Assembly (NCBI GenBank): GCA_047975765.1
Contig: JBKEEF010000003.1
Location: 9,761 to 73,760, forward strand
Length of the DNA: 64,000 nucleotides
Direction: 5' to 3'
Source of the DNA: JAQWBS01 sp047975765
Lineage (GTDB): Bacteria > Pseudomonadota > Alphaproteobacteria > RF32 > CAG-239
The translations under genes were made by a program, and so were the position numbers. The notes under the pieces are model-generated. The model did not search any database and was not told where the DNA came from. It saw only the letters and a list, made by a program, of their open reading frames with translations. Position 1 is the stretch's first letter. Each line of letters begins with the position of its first letter. Below, piece by piece: positions 27,823 to 35,335 of this stretch.

Positions 27823-28722
27823 ATGTTAACGTTGAAAAAAGAGATTTCAAGAACGACAGAGGACATTGACGGAGATGACGTTCTTAATACAAAAAATGAA
27901 TTAAGTAATATGGGATATTATAAAGCGGATGAAAAAGTTGGAATGAACAAATTTACTGATGAAGGTTTATTCAAAGGAATTAGTAGCTTTCAAAAAGACA
28001 ACAAGCTTAAAGTTGATGAAGTTATGAAACCAGATGGAGAAACAGAAAGAAAAATTAACGAACTTACTGCAAAATCAAGTTTTAGAAATGATTTTGAAAA
28101 CAAAAAAGATAATTCTCACAAAAATCACCTTGAAAAAACATATAAAGCACAAAAAGAAGATGAGATGATAAAAAATTTAATTCCGGTAATTCATTCAAAA
28201 ACACATGAAGATGTAAAATTATTTCCATATCTTGATACAAGAAATAATATTACAGTAGGTGGTGGTAAAAATGTTCAAAGCAGAAAAGAATTTGATAAAA
28301 TAAAATGGGTAAATAAAGAAGGTGTAGGACATAGCCAAGAAGCTGCATTTAAAGAAAAAGAAAAACTTGAGAAGCTTATTGTAAAAGATAAAATGAATAA
28401 TTTGCGTGCTGATCATTTTGAAAAAACTACAAATCTAAGAATGAAAAAAGAAGATTTAGAAAAAACAACGTACGAACATATAAAAGCTACTGTGCCCATC
28501 ATAAAGAAAAAATTTCCAGAATTTGATACCTATCCAAAATCTACTCAAGAAGTGCTTATTGATATGGAATATAACATGGGAGGTAGATTTAATAAGAGTT
28601 GGAAAAAATTCTTCAAAGCAATAGAAGCTAGAGATTTTGAACAAGCAGCAAAAGAATCTGAAAGAGGAGCTCTTTCTGCGGAAAGAAATAAATGGACTAG
28701 AGAAAAACTGTTAAACCATTAA
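27823..28722 (+). CDS. Lysozyme-like (GH24-type) protein with peptidoglycan-binding domain
   Basis: 299 residues. The N-terminal part (about 17-80) looks like a PG_binding_1 domain (DDVLNTKNELSNMGYY...DEGLFKGISSFQKDNKL). The C-terminal half has a T4-lysozyme-type catalytic pattern, Glu129-Asp138-Thr144, in HEDVKLFPYLDTRNNITVGGG, the same spacing as Glu11-Asp20-Thr26 of T4 lysozyme, followed by a helical domain. A Lys-rich linker and helical insert (145-225) are unusual. No signal peptide is visible, so export would need a holin, lysis or another route. It lies outside the predicted Mu ends and may be a separate phage-derived gene. Confidence 0.72.
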   Translation: MLTLKKEISRTTEDIDGDDVLNTKNELSNMGYYKADEKVGMNKFTDEGLFKGISSFQKDNKLKVDEVMKPDGETERKINELTAKSSFRNDFENKKDNSHKNHLEKTYKAQKEDEMIKNLIPVIHSKTHEDVKLFPYLDTRNNITVGGGKNVQSRKEFDKIKWVNKEGVGHSQEAAFKEKEKLEKLIVKDKMNNLRADHFEKTTNLRMKKEDLEKTTYEHIKATVPIIKKKFPEFDTYPKSTQEVLIDMEYNMGGRFNKSWKKFFKAIEARDFEQAAKESERGALSAERNKWTREKLLNH

Positions 28723-28723
28723 T

Positions 28724-28762
28724 TTTTTTAGGGGGAATCAAGCCATAACTCCCCCTAAAAAA
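28724..28762. terminator. Bidirectional intrinsic terminator after the lysozyme-like gene
   Basis: TTTTTTAGGGGGA pairs with TCCCCCTAAAAAA; T-runs on both strands. It ends the + gene and the - remnant at 28764. Confidence 0.9.
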
Positions 28763-28763
28763 T

Positions 28764-28865
28764 CTATTTTCCACTTAACAAGCCTTTCAGCTCATCAAAT
28801 TGTTTCTTAGAAAAATCTGGATTACTGATGCTCTTGTTATTTCTCACTGGATATTCATCTCCCAT
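28764..28865 (-). pseudogene. Probable C-terminal remnant of a gene cut by the prophage
   Basis: A 33-codon frame from an ATG without a ribosome-binding site ends exactly at a terminator. It reads MGDEYPVRNNKSISNPDF then SKKQFDELKGLLSGK. The frame stays open upstream through 28886 (PTPKNTTDI) into the predicted Mu left end. This fits the 3' end of a small gene whose 5' part was separated by insertion. The other flank of the prophage shows no matching coding sequence. Confidence 0.4.
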
Positions 28866-28886
28866 AATATCTGTTGTGTTTTTAGG

Positions 28887-29047
28887 TGTGGGGAGGTGAT
28901 CATTTTTAGACTTTAGAAGTTTTGATTATTTCTTTTAAGAGTGTTTATATTGTTAGGGTTGTGGAATTTTGGTGGCGATTTTTAAAATCGTCTTTTTTAG
29001 ACTTTTTTGTATTTAAATGATAGTTTTGTGCGATTATTTTTAGACTC
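28887..29047. repeat. Mu left end: three transposase-binding sites
   Basis: Three copies of a TTTTTAGACT core lie at about 28900-28913, 28992-29003 and 29035-29046. Their complements fit the consensus AGTCTAAAAAnnATCG shared with the right end. A perfect CGATTTT-T-AAAATCG palindrome at 28976-28990 sits beside the middle site. Three left sites with uneven spacing match the L1-L2-L3 arrangement of Mu. Confidence 0.8.
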
Positions 29048-29057
29048 TTTTGAGTAT

Positions 29058-29726
29058 TTATTGTTTGCTTATGATCATTTTGAGTTTTCCAACAATGTTA
29101 AAATCCTCATCAAGAGAGAAACTCCAGCTTTCATATTCTGGGTTTATGGATTTTACCTTCATTTCTTTGCCAATTCTTTGAAGTTGCTTAATATAACAAT
29201 GCTTATCATAGTTAAAAGCATATATCCCATCATCTTCAAACTGGTCAACACTTCTGTCTATGATGGCAATGTCGCCATTACTTAGCTTTGGCATCATAGA
29301 ATCGCCTTTTATATATGCGCCAACGCAATGTGACGATAATTCAAAGGCTTCAACGAGTTCTTTTGATATGGTTATTGTGAATTGAATGTTTTCTTCATCT
29401 GCTAGCCAACCATTTCCGGCCGACAATGAAACGTCGTATATACTTATTTTTTGAGAACCTTTTCCAACTTTAACATTGTTTTTTATATATTTTTCACCTT
29501 TACCATAAACAAGCCAATCAAGATTGATGCCTTTATAATTAAGTAATTTTATTATTACATCTAATGTAGGGATATATTTTCCATTAAGATAATTTAAAAG
29601 AGTATCTTCAGACTTACCAGACACAATGGAAGCCTCTTTCCTATTTGAAAAATCATTATCCAACACATCTCTTAGACGAGTTGAAACTTTTTCGTCGTAA
29701 GATTCAACTTTTTCTTTTTTTTCCAT
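29058..29726 (-). CDS. Phage repressor, HTH plus S24/LexA-type autoprotease
   Basis: 222 residues from the ATG at 29726, which has an AAGGGAAG site; an upstream GTG at 29756 adds 10 residues. The N-terminal helix-turn-helix region (RKEASIVSGKSEDTLLNYLNGKYIP) is followed by a LexA/CI-type C-terminal domain. It has a self-cleavage site at Ala103-Gly104 (SLSAGNGW), Ser143 in GDSMMP and Lys180 in the IKQL segment. It should hold the prophage silent and be inactivated through RecA during DNA damage. This differs from classical Mu Rep, which lacks an S24 domain. Confidence 0.9.
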   Translation of the reverse strand: MEKKEKVESYDEKVSTRLRDVLDNDFSNRKEASIVSGKSEDTLLNYLNGKYIPTLDVIIKLLNYKGINLDWLVYGKGEKYIKNNVKVGKGSQKISIYDVSLSAGNGWLADEENIQFTITISKELVEAFELSSHCVGAYIKGDSMMPKLSNGDIAIIDRSVDQFEDDGIYAFNYDKHCYIKQLQRIGKEMKVKSINPEYESWSFSLDEDFNIVGKLKMIISKQ

Positions 29727-29802
29727 ATCAAAAAACTTCCCTTGTTTTTCAAACACTTAAAACAAAATACGAGAAAAATAAAGATTCAACTAGAATTCTC
29801 TG

Positions 29803-29858
29803 TTGACACCCGACATTTCTCGGTGTAATGTTAGTTATAACGAAAGAGAAAACTAACA
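29803..29858 (+). promoter_or_regulatory. Early promoter with operator-like dyads
   Basis: TTGACA (29803-29808), 17 bases and TAATGT (29826-29831) form a strong promoter reading into the ner-like gene. An ACCCGA..TCGGTGT dyad lies in the spacer. A perfect 8-bp inverted repeat, TGTTAGTT (29829-29836) and AACTAACA (29851-29858), covers the -10 and start region. These are the likely repressor or Ner operators. Confidence 0.65.
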
Positions 29859-29917
29859 CTTAATAGTAATAAAAAACCAGCTGTAACTGGCGATTTATTT
29901 ATAACAGAGGTTTTAAT

Positions 29918-30220
29918 ATGAATAAAAAGGATTTACATCCAGAATATATTAAGTATCTAGTAAGAAGCCAAGGAATGACCCTTGCGGCTCTTGCTAAAAA
30001 ATACGGCTTCTCATCCTCTACAATTAAAACAGCTCTTAAAAAGCCAATGTTTTTTGGCGAACAAATTATTGCGACGTTCTTGAATATTCATCCCATGAAT
30101 TTGTGGCCTAGTAGATATGATGAAAAAGGAAACCCTTTACACCCACATGCCTCTGCTAATAACCTTAAACCATTTTGCCCAAAAAATCAAGATGTTAAAA
30201 AAGGAGGTCAGAATGATTAA
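29918..30220 (+). CDS. ner: Ner/Nlp-type DNA-binding regulator
   Basis: 100 residues. The Ner core is LHPEYIKYLVRSQGMTLAALAKKYGFSSSTIKTALKKP followed by GEQIIATFLNIHPMNLWPSRYDEKG, the lambda-repressor-like fold of Mu Ner and host Nlp/SfsB. In Mu, Ner represses both the early and repressor promoters to commit to lytic growth. It is divergent from the S24 repressor and is the first gene of the early operon; its end overlaps the transposase start region by 8 bases. Confidence 0.9.
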   Translation: MNKKDLHPEYIKYLVRSQGMTLAALAKKYGFSSSTIKTALKKPMFFGEQIIATFLNIHPMNLWPSRYDEKGNPLHPHASANNLKPFCPKNQDVKKGGQND

Positions 30221-32303
30221 AAGATTTTATTCAATTCAAGAACTTCTAGAGCTTGGAATACCTAAGTTTCCAAAAACTCATTTTGGTATAATAAAAAAAG
30301 CAGAAAGAGAAAAATGGGTATTTCAAGAACGCAATAAATTGGGTGGCGGCCGAGAATATTCGTTAGATTCGCTTCCCGTTGAAGCTAAAGAATTTATTTT
30401 GAAAACTGAAATGGGAAACTCTCAAGAAGTTATAGAATATCAAAAGCAAGAATTGGCTAATCACAGCAACGTTATTGATGTTAATGAACTCAAGCCTTAT
30501 CAAAGAGAAGTTATTGATGCTAGAGCTATTATTTTAGCTGAAATTGATAGGTTGGCTCTTATTTATGGTACGAACAAAGCTATTCAAAAATTTGTTGAAC
30601 TTGTTTTTCAAGGTGATGTTCCTGAAGAAATAAAAAAAGCACTGGTCAAGGCTAATGCTAAATCTGGCGGAAAACCTGTTAAAATTTCACGAGCAACAAT
30701 TTTTAATTGGAAAAAAGCAATTAAAGAATCAGGAAGCATTGCGGGTCTTGCTCAAAAAGAAATTAGAGAAGCAGACTGGCCAGCATGGGGTGATGCTTTG
30801 CTTAAATTGTGGCAAGTACCGGGCAAACCAAGCTTATCAACTGTCTTGGAAAATCTCGTTAAAATACTTCCTGTTTATATTGCTATTCCTAGTTACTCTG
30901 CAGCTCAAAGGTTTTTGAAAAAATTGCCGGCACAAGTCTTTAATAAAGGTCGTGTGGGTACTCGTGAGATGAAAAAATACAAGGCCTATGTTGCAAGAAG
31001 CACTGCAAATCTTTGGCCGACGGCAGTTTATACTGCGGATGGTCACACCTTTGATGCTGAGATAGAAAACCCATTAACTGGAAAGCTTTTTAGACCAGAA
31101 ATTACAACGGTTGTTGACGTATATACACGCAAGGTTGTTGGTTGGTCTCTTGATTTGAGTGAAAGAACAAATTCTGTATATATGGCTCTTACAAAATCAA
31201 TCATTACTCATGGTATTCCTTGTATTTGGTATGTTGATAACGGAAAGGGTTTTAATAACCGTTATTTTGATGATGAGATGGTTGGCTTGTTGGCTCGTCT
31301 TAAAATTGAGAAAAAGAATTCAATCGCATATAACTCTCAAGCTCGTGGTATTGCTGAACGTATCCACCAAACAATTTGGGTCAAAGCAGCAAAAAATTTA
31401 GCAACCTATATGGGGGCTGATATGGACACTCAAGCTAAGCAGGCTGTTTATAAAAAAACCAGAAAAGATATTAGCGAAAAAGGTCGTTCAGACTTGGTTA
31501 TGAGTTGGGATAATTTTAAGGAATATTGTACAAAATGTGTTGAGATTTATAATAACACACCTCATAGATCACTGCCAGTGATTGTTGATCAGACTACCTA
31601 TAAAAAACGTAATATGACACCTTCAGAGTTTTGGAACAAATCTGTTATGGATGGTTTTGAAGCTGAAAAATTGTCTCCTGCAGAAATCAAAGATCTGTAT
31701 AGATACTATGAAGTTCGCAGAACAAATCGTGGGTTGGTTCAACTCTTTACAAATAGCTATTTTTCACTTGCTTTAGAACCTTATCATGGACGTGATGTTG
31801 CTGTTGCTTATGATATTCATGATGCTTCTAAAGTTTGGGTTCGTGAGCTTATGGAACTTGATGGAGAGATGAAAGCAGGTAGACTTATTTGTGAAGCCAT
31901 CTTTGAAGGCAACTCAAGAGAATATTTCCCAATTAGTAAGATTGAGTTTGAAAATCAAAAACGTGCTGAGGGTCGTGTCAGAAGGCTTAAAGGTCACATG
32001 GAAGACGCACTAGATGAAACAAGAGCTAGATTCCTTGATCATCAAATTGATATTGAAGAAATTACGACACCTAAAGAAGTTGAAAAACAAGAAAAACCAC
32101 TTCTTGCAGAAAGCGACGAAAGACCGTTTTTTGCTGATGATGTGTCATGGGCTAAATGGCTTTTATCACATCCCGATAAAATTACAGATGGAGATGTTGA
32201 AAGCTTGATAGCTGCTTTGAAAAGCCCAGAAATGACAATGCTTTTTGAGGCAGAAGACATAAGCCTTTCTAATTTGAAAGAGCTTATAAAAAAAGCGGTC
32301 TAG
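30213..32303 (+). CDS. Transposase A (MuA-like DDE recombinase)
   Basis: 696 residues from the ATG at 30213, preceded by a full AGGAGGT. The winged-helix DNA-binding region (about 5-65, IQELLELGIPKFPKTHFGIIKKA...REYSLDSLPVEAKEFI) is followed by the end-binding domains and then the catalytic core. Asp276 (YTADGHTFD), Asp342 (WYVDNGKGF) and Glu382 (RGIAERIHQTIW) form the triad. A beta-barrel and the B-interacting tail follow. It cuts and joins the prophage ends for replicative transposition, using sites like those at 28887-29047 and 63261-63386. Confidence 0.95.
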   Translation: MIKRFYSIQELLELGIPKFPKTHFGIIKKAEREKWVFQERNKLGGGREYSLDSLPVEAKEFILKTEMGNSQEVIEYQKQELANHSNVIDVNELKPYQREVIDARAIILAEIDRLALIYGTNKAIQKFVELVFQGDVPEEIKKALVKANAKSGGKPVKISRATIFNWKKAIKESGSIAGLAQKEIREADWPAWGDALLKLWQVPGKPSLSTVLENLVKILPVYIAIPSYSAAQRFLKKLPAQVFNKGRVGTREMKKYKAYVARSTANLWPTAVYTADGHTFDAEIENPLTGKLFRPEITTVVDVYTRKVVGWSLDLSERTNSVYMALTKSIITHGIPCIWYVDNGKGFNNRYFDDEMVGLLARLKIEKKNSIAYNSQARGIAERIHQTIWVKAAKNLATYMGADMDTQAKQAVYKKTRKDISEKGRSDLVMSWDNFKEYCTKCVEIYNNTPHRSLPVIVDQTTYKKRNMTPSEFWNKSVMDGFEAEKLSPAEIKDLYRYYEVRRTNRGLVQLFTNSYFSLALEPYHGRDVAVAYDIHDASKVWVRELMELDGEMKAGRLICEAIFEGNSREYFPISKIEFENQKRAEGRVRRLKGHMEDALDETRARFLDHQIDIEEITTPKEVEKQEKPLLAESDERPFFADDVSWAKWLLSHPDKITDGDVESLIAALKSPEMTMLFEAEDISLSNLKELIKKAV

Positions 32304-32322
32304 TTACTGCAATAACTAGACC
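32297..32322 (+). promoter_or_regulatory. Hairpin between transposase A and B genes
   Basis: GGTCTAGTTA pairs perfectly over 10 bp with TAACTAGACC around CTGCAA, and the stem includes the A-gene stop codon. No T-run follows, so it is more likely an mRNA stability or processing element than a terminator. Confidence 0.5.
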
Positions 32323-32362
32323 AGAGTATTAAAAAACAACTCATATAACTAGGAGTATATAT

Positions 32363-33121
32363 ATGAAAAACGAATTTGTAAAGACAGAAAATGTCAAAAC
32401 CTTTTTAGAAGCTCTTACAAAGCTCTCTCTGAGAGGTGCTGGTGAAGCTTGTTTGATGGTTGTTGATGGACAACCAGGGTTAGGAAAAACTTGTGCCTTG
32501 AACTGGTGGGCAATCAGAAACGAATGTATTTATGTTAGAGCTAAAAAGGAATGGACACCAAATTGGTTGATGAGAGATTTGTTAAATGCTCTTGGTGCAA
32601 TTCCTGCGAACTCTTTTGAAAAAATGTTTCAGCAAACTCTACAACTTTTGGCTCAAAGATCCAGTGATGCTACGAGGGATGGAAAAGTTTTTGCTGTTAT
32701 TATTGATGAGGTTGATTATATCTCTCGATCTTCAAAGATTTTGGAATCTTTAAGAGATCTGTCAGATTTCTTAGAAATTCCGTTTGTTTTTGTGGGTATG
32801 GGGGTTATTCGTCATAACCTTTCAAAATTTCCTCAGATTGCTAGTCGTATTGGTCAATATGTTGAATTTAAGCCATTGAGCTTAGAGGATACAAAAAACT
32901 TGATGAACACACTTTGCGATAAAAAGGTTGAAGAAAAGCTCATTGCCTTCACTCATAAAGTTACTGCTGGTTATGTTAGAGAAATTAAAGAGGCTATTGC
33001 TTCAATTGATAGATTTTCAGCTCGTAATAGAAATATTGACACCGTTACTTTTGCTCAAATGGAAGGTCAAGTTTTGATGAACGACCGTAAGAATTCTAAA
33101 CCTATCTTAGTTAGAGGGTAA
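32363..33121 (+). CDS. MuB-like AAA+ ATPase, target selector
   Basis: 252 residues. Walker A GQPGLGKT (36-43), Walker B AVIIDEVD (111-118), and a sensor-like FVFVGMGVIR. In Mu, B coats target DNA, delivers it to transposase A and gives target immunity. The AAA+ core and the C-terminal helical part are present, while the long N-terminal helix-turn-helix of Mu B is not, as in shorter B homologues. Its ribosome-binding site is AGGAG, 40 bases after the A-gene stop. Confidence 0.92.
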   Translation: MKNEFVKTENVKTFLEALTKLSLRGAGEACLMVVDGQPGLGKTCALNWWAIRNECIYVRAKKEWTPNWLMRDLLNALGAIPANSFEKMFQQTLQLLAQRSSDATRDGKVFAVIIDEVDYISRSSKILESLRDLSDFLEIPFVFVGMGVIRHNLSKFPQIASRIGQYVEFKPLSLEDTKNLMNTLCDKKVEEKLIAFTHKVTAGYVREIKEAIASIDRFSARNRNIDTVTFAQMEGQVLMNDRKNSKPILVRG

Positions 33122-33125
33122 ATAG

Positions 33126-33722
33126 ATGAATAATACGGCAAAGAATATTAATAAAGTTTTTGCTTTGGTTAGCGAACACCCTATCACACTTGATGAGTTG
33201 GATAGCAAAACTACTTTATCTCGTCATTGCATAATTATTGCGATGTCAAAACTTTGTAGCTCTGGATTTGCTGTGAGACTTGAAAACGGCATTTATAAAC
33301 TATCAAAAAAAGGGAAAAGTCTAAAAACTAGCGAAGAAAAGAATAAAGCACTCTACTTCAAAACGGGTTGCCCAGCAGGAACAAAAATCATTAATCGCGC
33401 TCGTGATAAAAATGGATTTAGGGATAGAATTTGGAAAATTGTTCGGTTGCAAAGAAAATTCACAGTTAATGATGTCGTTGCAATGGTTTCTGAAGGAAAT
33501 GAAAAAGACCCAAGAAGTAATGTTTATAAATATTTACAAGCTTTAATAAAAATTGGTTATGTTTTTGAATTGCCATGCAAGGCTAAAAATGACAGCAAGC
33601 TTACTTCAAATGGATTTAAAGTATTTTCCCTTGTTAAAGATACAGGACATATTGCCCCTATTCTAAAGCTTCGCCGAAAAGAAATGTATGATCCTAACAC
33701 AGGGGAGACTCTGTCATGGTAA
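33126..33722 (+). CDS. Early protein with two winged-helix regions, unknown role
   Basis: 198 residues, not recognised as a named family. Residues about 15-65 (HPITLDELDSKTTLSRHCIIIAMSKLCSSGFAVRLENGIYKLS) look like a winged helix. A second similar unit lies at about 100-160 (RIWKIVRLQRKFTVNDVVAMV...NVYKYLQALIKIGYVFEL). It starts 4 bases after the B gene and overlaps the next gene by 7 bases, so it is part of the early operon. A DNA-binding regulatory role is plausible but inferred. Confidence 0.6.
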   Translation: MNNTAKNINKVFALVSEHPITLDELDSKTTLSRHCIIIAMSKLCSSGFAVRLENGIYKLSKKGKSLKTSEEKNKALYFKTGCPAGTKIINRARDKNGFRDRIWKIVRLQRKFTVNDVVAMVSEGNEKDPRSNVYKYLQALIKIGYVFELPCKAKNDSKLTSNGFKVFSLVKDTGHIAPILKLRRKEMYDPNTGETLSW

Positions 33723-34063
33723 GTCGTGCTTATAAGATTGCAAAAGATTTTGCAGATAAAAACACTATCGGTGTATTAGCCAAAAAACTCGGATATGCAA
33801 GAAGCTCCACAAACTTATACCTCTTAGGGCAATATAACGGCAATATTAAATACATTGAAAACAAAATATTGACTGTTTTCATCAATAGAATTCATTGCCC
33901 ATACAGAGATAAGGTTATTTCAAAAGAAGATTGCGAAGATACTTGTAAAAGCACAAACACGAGTAGCCCTGCTCTATTTAAGATGCAGCAATTTTGCAAA
34001 ACTTGTCCTTTTCAAAACACCACAAAAGAAGAATTTAAAAAACAATTTACAGGAGAAAACTAA
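33716..34063 (+). CDS. Early protein with HTH-like start and cysteine cluster
   Basis: 115 residues, unrecognised. The N-terminal half (TIGVLAKKLGYARSSTNLYLLGQYNG) looks like a helix-turn-helix. The C-terminal half has five cysteines at 61, 73, 77, 94 and 97 (HCPY, CEDTC, CKTC), suggesting a bound zinc or iron-sulfur cluster. It overlaps the genes on both sides. Similar HTH-plus-Cys proteins occur in early regions of Mu-like phages; function unknown. Confidence 0.6.
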   Translation: MVSRAYKIAKDFADKNTIGVLAKKLGYARSSTNLYLLGQYNGNIKYIENKILTVFINRIHCPYRDKVISKEDCEDTCKSTNTSSPALFKMQQFCKTCPFQNTTKEEFKKQFTGEN

Positions 34064-34272
34064 TGCTTAGTCCAGAATTAGATAGCATTCTTTATGCTAT
34101 TTCAAAAACCAAAGATATTAACGAACCAAAATTCAGAGAAAGCCTCGTTGCGAGCTTGAGAAGTGCTAGAGACACCGCAAGAGTGTTGGAGGAAAAAATC
34201 ATTATTCAAACATCACAGGAGAGTGAAAATGTTCAAGTTTTTAATACTACTTCTGCGAATGCAGCAGCCTAA
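34063..34272 (+). CDS. Small early protein, unknown
   Basis: 69 residues, mostly helical (SPELDSILYAISKTKD, then FRESLVASLRSARDTARVLEEKIII), with a Thr/Asn/Ala-rich tail. The ATG overlaps the preceding stop by one base and is preceded by AGGAGAAA. No cysteine or membrane segment. Nothing recognisable beyond its place in the early operon. Confidence 0.5.
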   Translation: MLSPELDSILYAISKTKDINEPKFRESLVASLRSARDTARVLEEKIIIQTSQESENVQVFNTTSANAAA

Positions 34273-34277
34273 ACCCG

Positions 34278-34299
34278 GAGTGATAATTTTATATCACTC
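34278..34299 (+). promoter_or_regulatory. Leader hairpin before the DUF3164 gene
   Basis: GAGTGATA pairs perfectly over 8 bp with TATCACTC around ATTTTA in the 63-base gap before the next start. No T-run. Possibly an mRNA stability element. Confidence 0.4.
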
Positions 34300-34335
34300 T
34301 ATGAAAAACGTAACCCCAAAGAAAAGGAAAAGAAG

Positions 34336-34956
34336 ATGGAAAAAGAAATTGATGGAAAAATTTATTTAGAAGATGGTAAGGGAAATTTGACCCCTAAGTC
34401 TCAAGTTAAACCAATTGATTTGTTGAGAGATGATGTTGTCTCAGGATTGATTGAAAAAGCAAAAGAAACTTCTGCTCGTATTAAGGAATTTAAAAAACAT
34501 GCTTTTGAAGAAATTTCAAAATTTATAGAAATTTCGGCAGAACAATACCAAGTTAAGCTTGGCGGAAAGAAAGGCAATGTAACTCTCTTTTCTTATGATG
34601 GACGTTTCAAAATTGAAAGAAGATGTGCTGAAAAAATAAATTTCGGAGAGCAACTTCATGCTGCAAAAGCTTTGATTGATGAATGTTTGAGAGAGTGGTC
34701 AGCTGGGGCAAATGATAAGCTTATCACTATTGTTAATCAAGCTTTTCAAGTTGATGAAAAAGGCAATATTTCAACTGCAGAAATTTTAGGGCTTAGAAAA
34801 CATAATTTTACAGAACCAAAATGGCAAGAAGCAATGAAGGCAATTAGTGATGCAATCACAATCGTTTCAAGCAAGGACTATGTCAGACTTTACGAAAGAG
34901 TTGGGGAAACTGATTTTTATAGCCCGATTTCATTGGATGTTGCTGCAGATTTTTAG
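34336..34956 (+). CDS. DUF3164-family early phage protein
   Basis: 206 residues. Family features: the helical LIEKAKETSARIKEFKKHAFEEISKFI region, then GGKKGNVTLFSYDGRFKIERRCAEKINFGEQLHAAKALIDECLREWS, and the C-terminal KWQEAMKAISDAI..VSSKDYVRLYER. DUF3164 proteins are conserved in the early region of Mu-like phages and have no established biochemical role. The start has an AGGAAAAG site. Confidence 0.8.
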   Translation: MEKEIDGKIYLEDGKGNLTPKSQVKPIDLLRDDVVSGLIEKAKETSARIKEFKKHAFEEISKFIEISAEQYQVKLGGKKGNVTLFSYDGRFKIERRCAEKINFGEQLHAAKALIDECLREWSAGANDKLITIVNQAFQVDEKGNISTAEILGLRKHNFTEPKWQEAMKAISDAITIVSSKDYVRLYERVGETDFYSPISLDVAADF

Positions 34957-34967
34957 GGAGAAAGAAA

Positions 34968-35177
34968 GTGCTTAGACTGAAACTTGAAATTAATAAAATT
35001 TATGCAGGAGATGCTCAACTCAGAGTTACTGTTGAAGGTAAAGAGGTTAAGCTTTGTGAACTTCAGCAATATGAAAATCATCTCTCTGAAGAGGTTTATA
35101 ATCATCTCTTCAACTTTGTAACTTGTCATCCAGATATGCATTCGCTTGAATTGAAGCAAGCAATTGCTAGGCACTAA
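34968..35177 (+). CDS. Small early protein, unknown
   Basis: 69 residues from a GTG with a GGGAG site, 11 bases after the DUF3164 gene. It has beta-rich sequence at the start (LRLKLEINKIYAGDAQLRVTVEG) and a helical end (SLELKQAIARH). Unrecognised. It is the last gene before the hammerhead-containing leader. Confidence 0.5.
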   Translation: MLRLKLEINKIYAGDAQLRVTVEGKEVKLCELQQYENHLSEEVYNHLFNFVTCHPDMHSLELKQAIARH

Positions 35178-35245
35178 TTTTGAAAAGTTAAACTATGGTT
35201 CAACAAAGGAAAGGTAGGACACAATGAAGAAATATTAAAAAGAAA

Positions 35246-35320
35246 GGCTAGCAAGACGAAACAACGGTGGATTTATCCGTTGTCCGGGAGAGATTAACCA
35301 CTTCCCGCTGATGAGTTAGG
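35246..35320 (+). ncRNA. Type II hammerhead self-cleaving ribozyme
   Basis: All catalytic-core elements are present in circularly permuted type II order. GAAA (35258-35261) is followed by stem III, 7 perfect pairs (35261-35267 with 35277-35283, loop of 9). The cleavage nucleotide is C at 35284, in GUC context. Stem I (CGGGA 35285-35289 with TCCCG 35303-35307) follows, then CUGAUGA (35308-35314). Stem II is short: 35315-35317 pairs with 35255-35257, with two more pairs possible past a bulge (A35318-T35249, G35319-C35248). Cleavage between 35284 and 35285 would separate the upstream early genes from the gemA-like mRNA. Confidence 0.9.
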
Positions 35321-35335
35321 TTAAAGGAATTAGAA

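Noticed and set aside
28870..28911. A 5-bp target-site duplication at the prophage ends
   Set aside because: All 5-mers near the left junction were compared by eye with those near 63390-63402; none matched at positions consistent with TG...CA ends.
34163..34369. A 68-codon frame overlapping two early phage genes
   Set aside because: Although an internal ATG has an AGGAG site, the product is very basic and overlaps both the 34063 gene and the DUF3164 start; the neighbours have better coding character.
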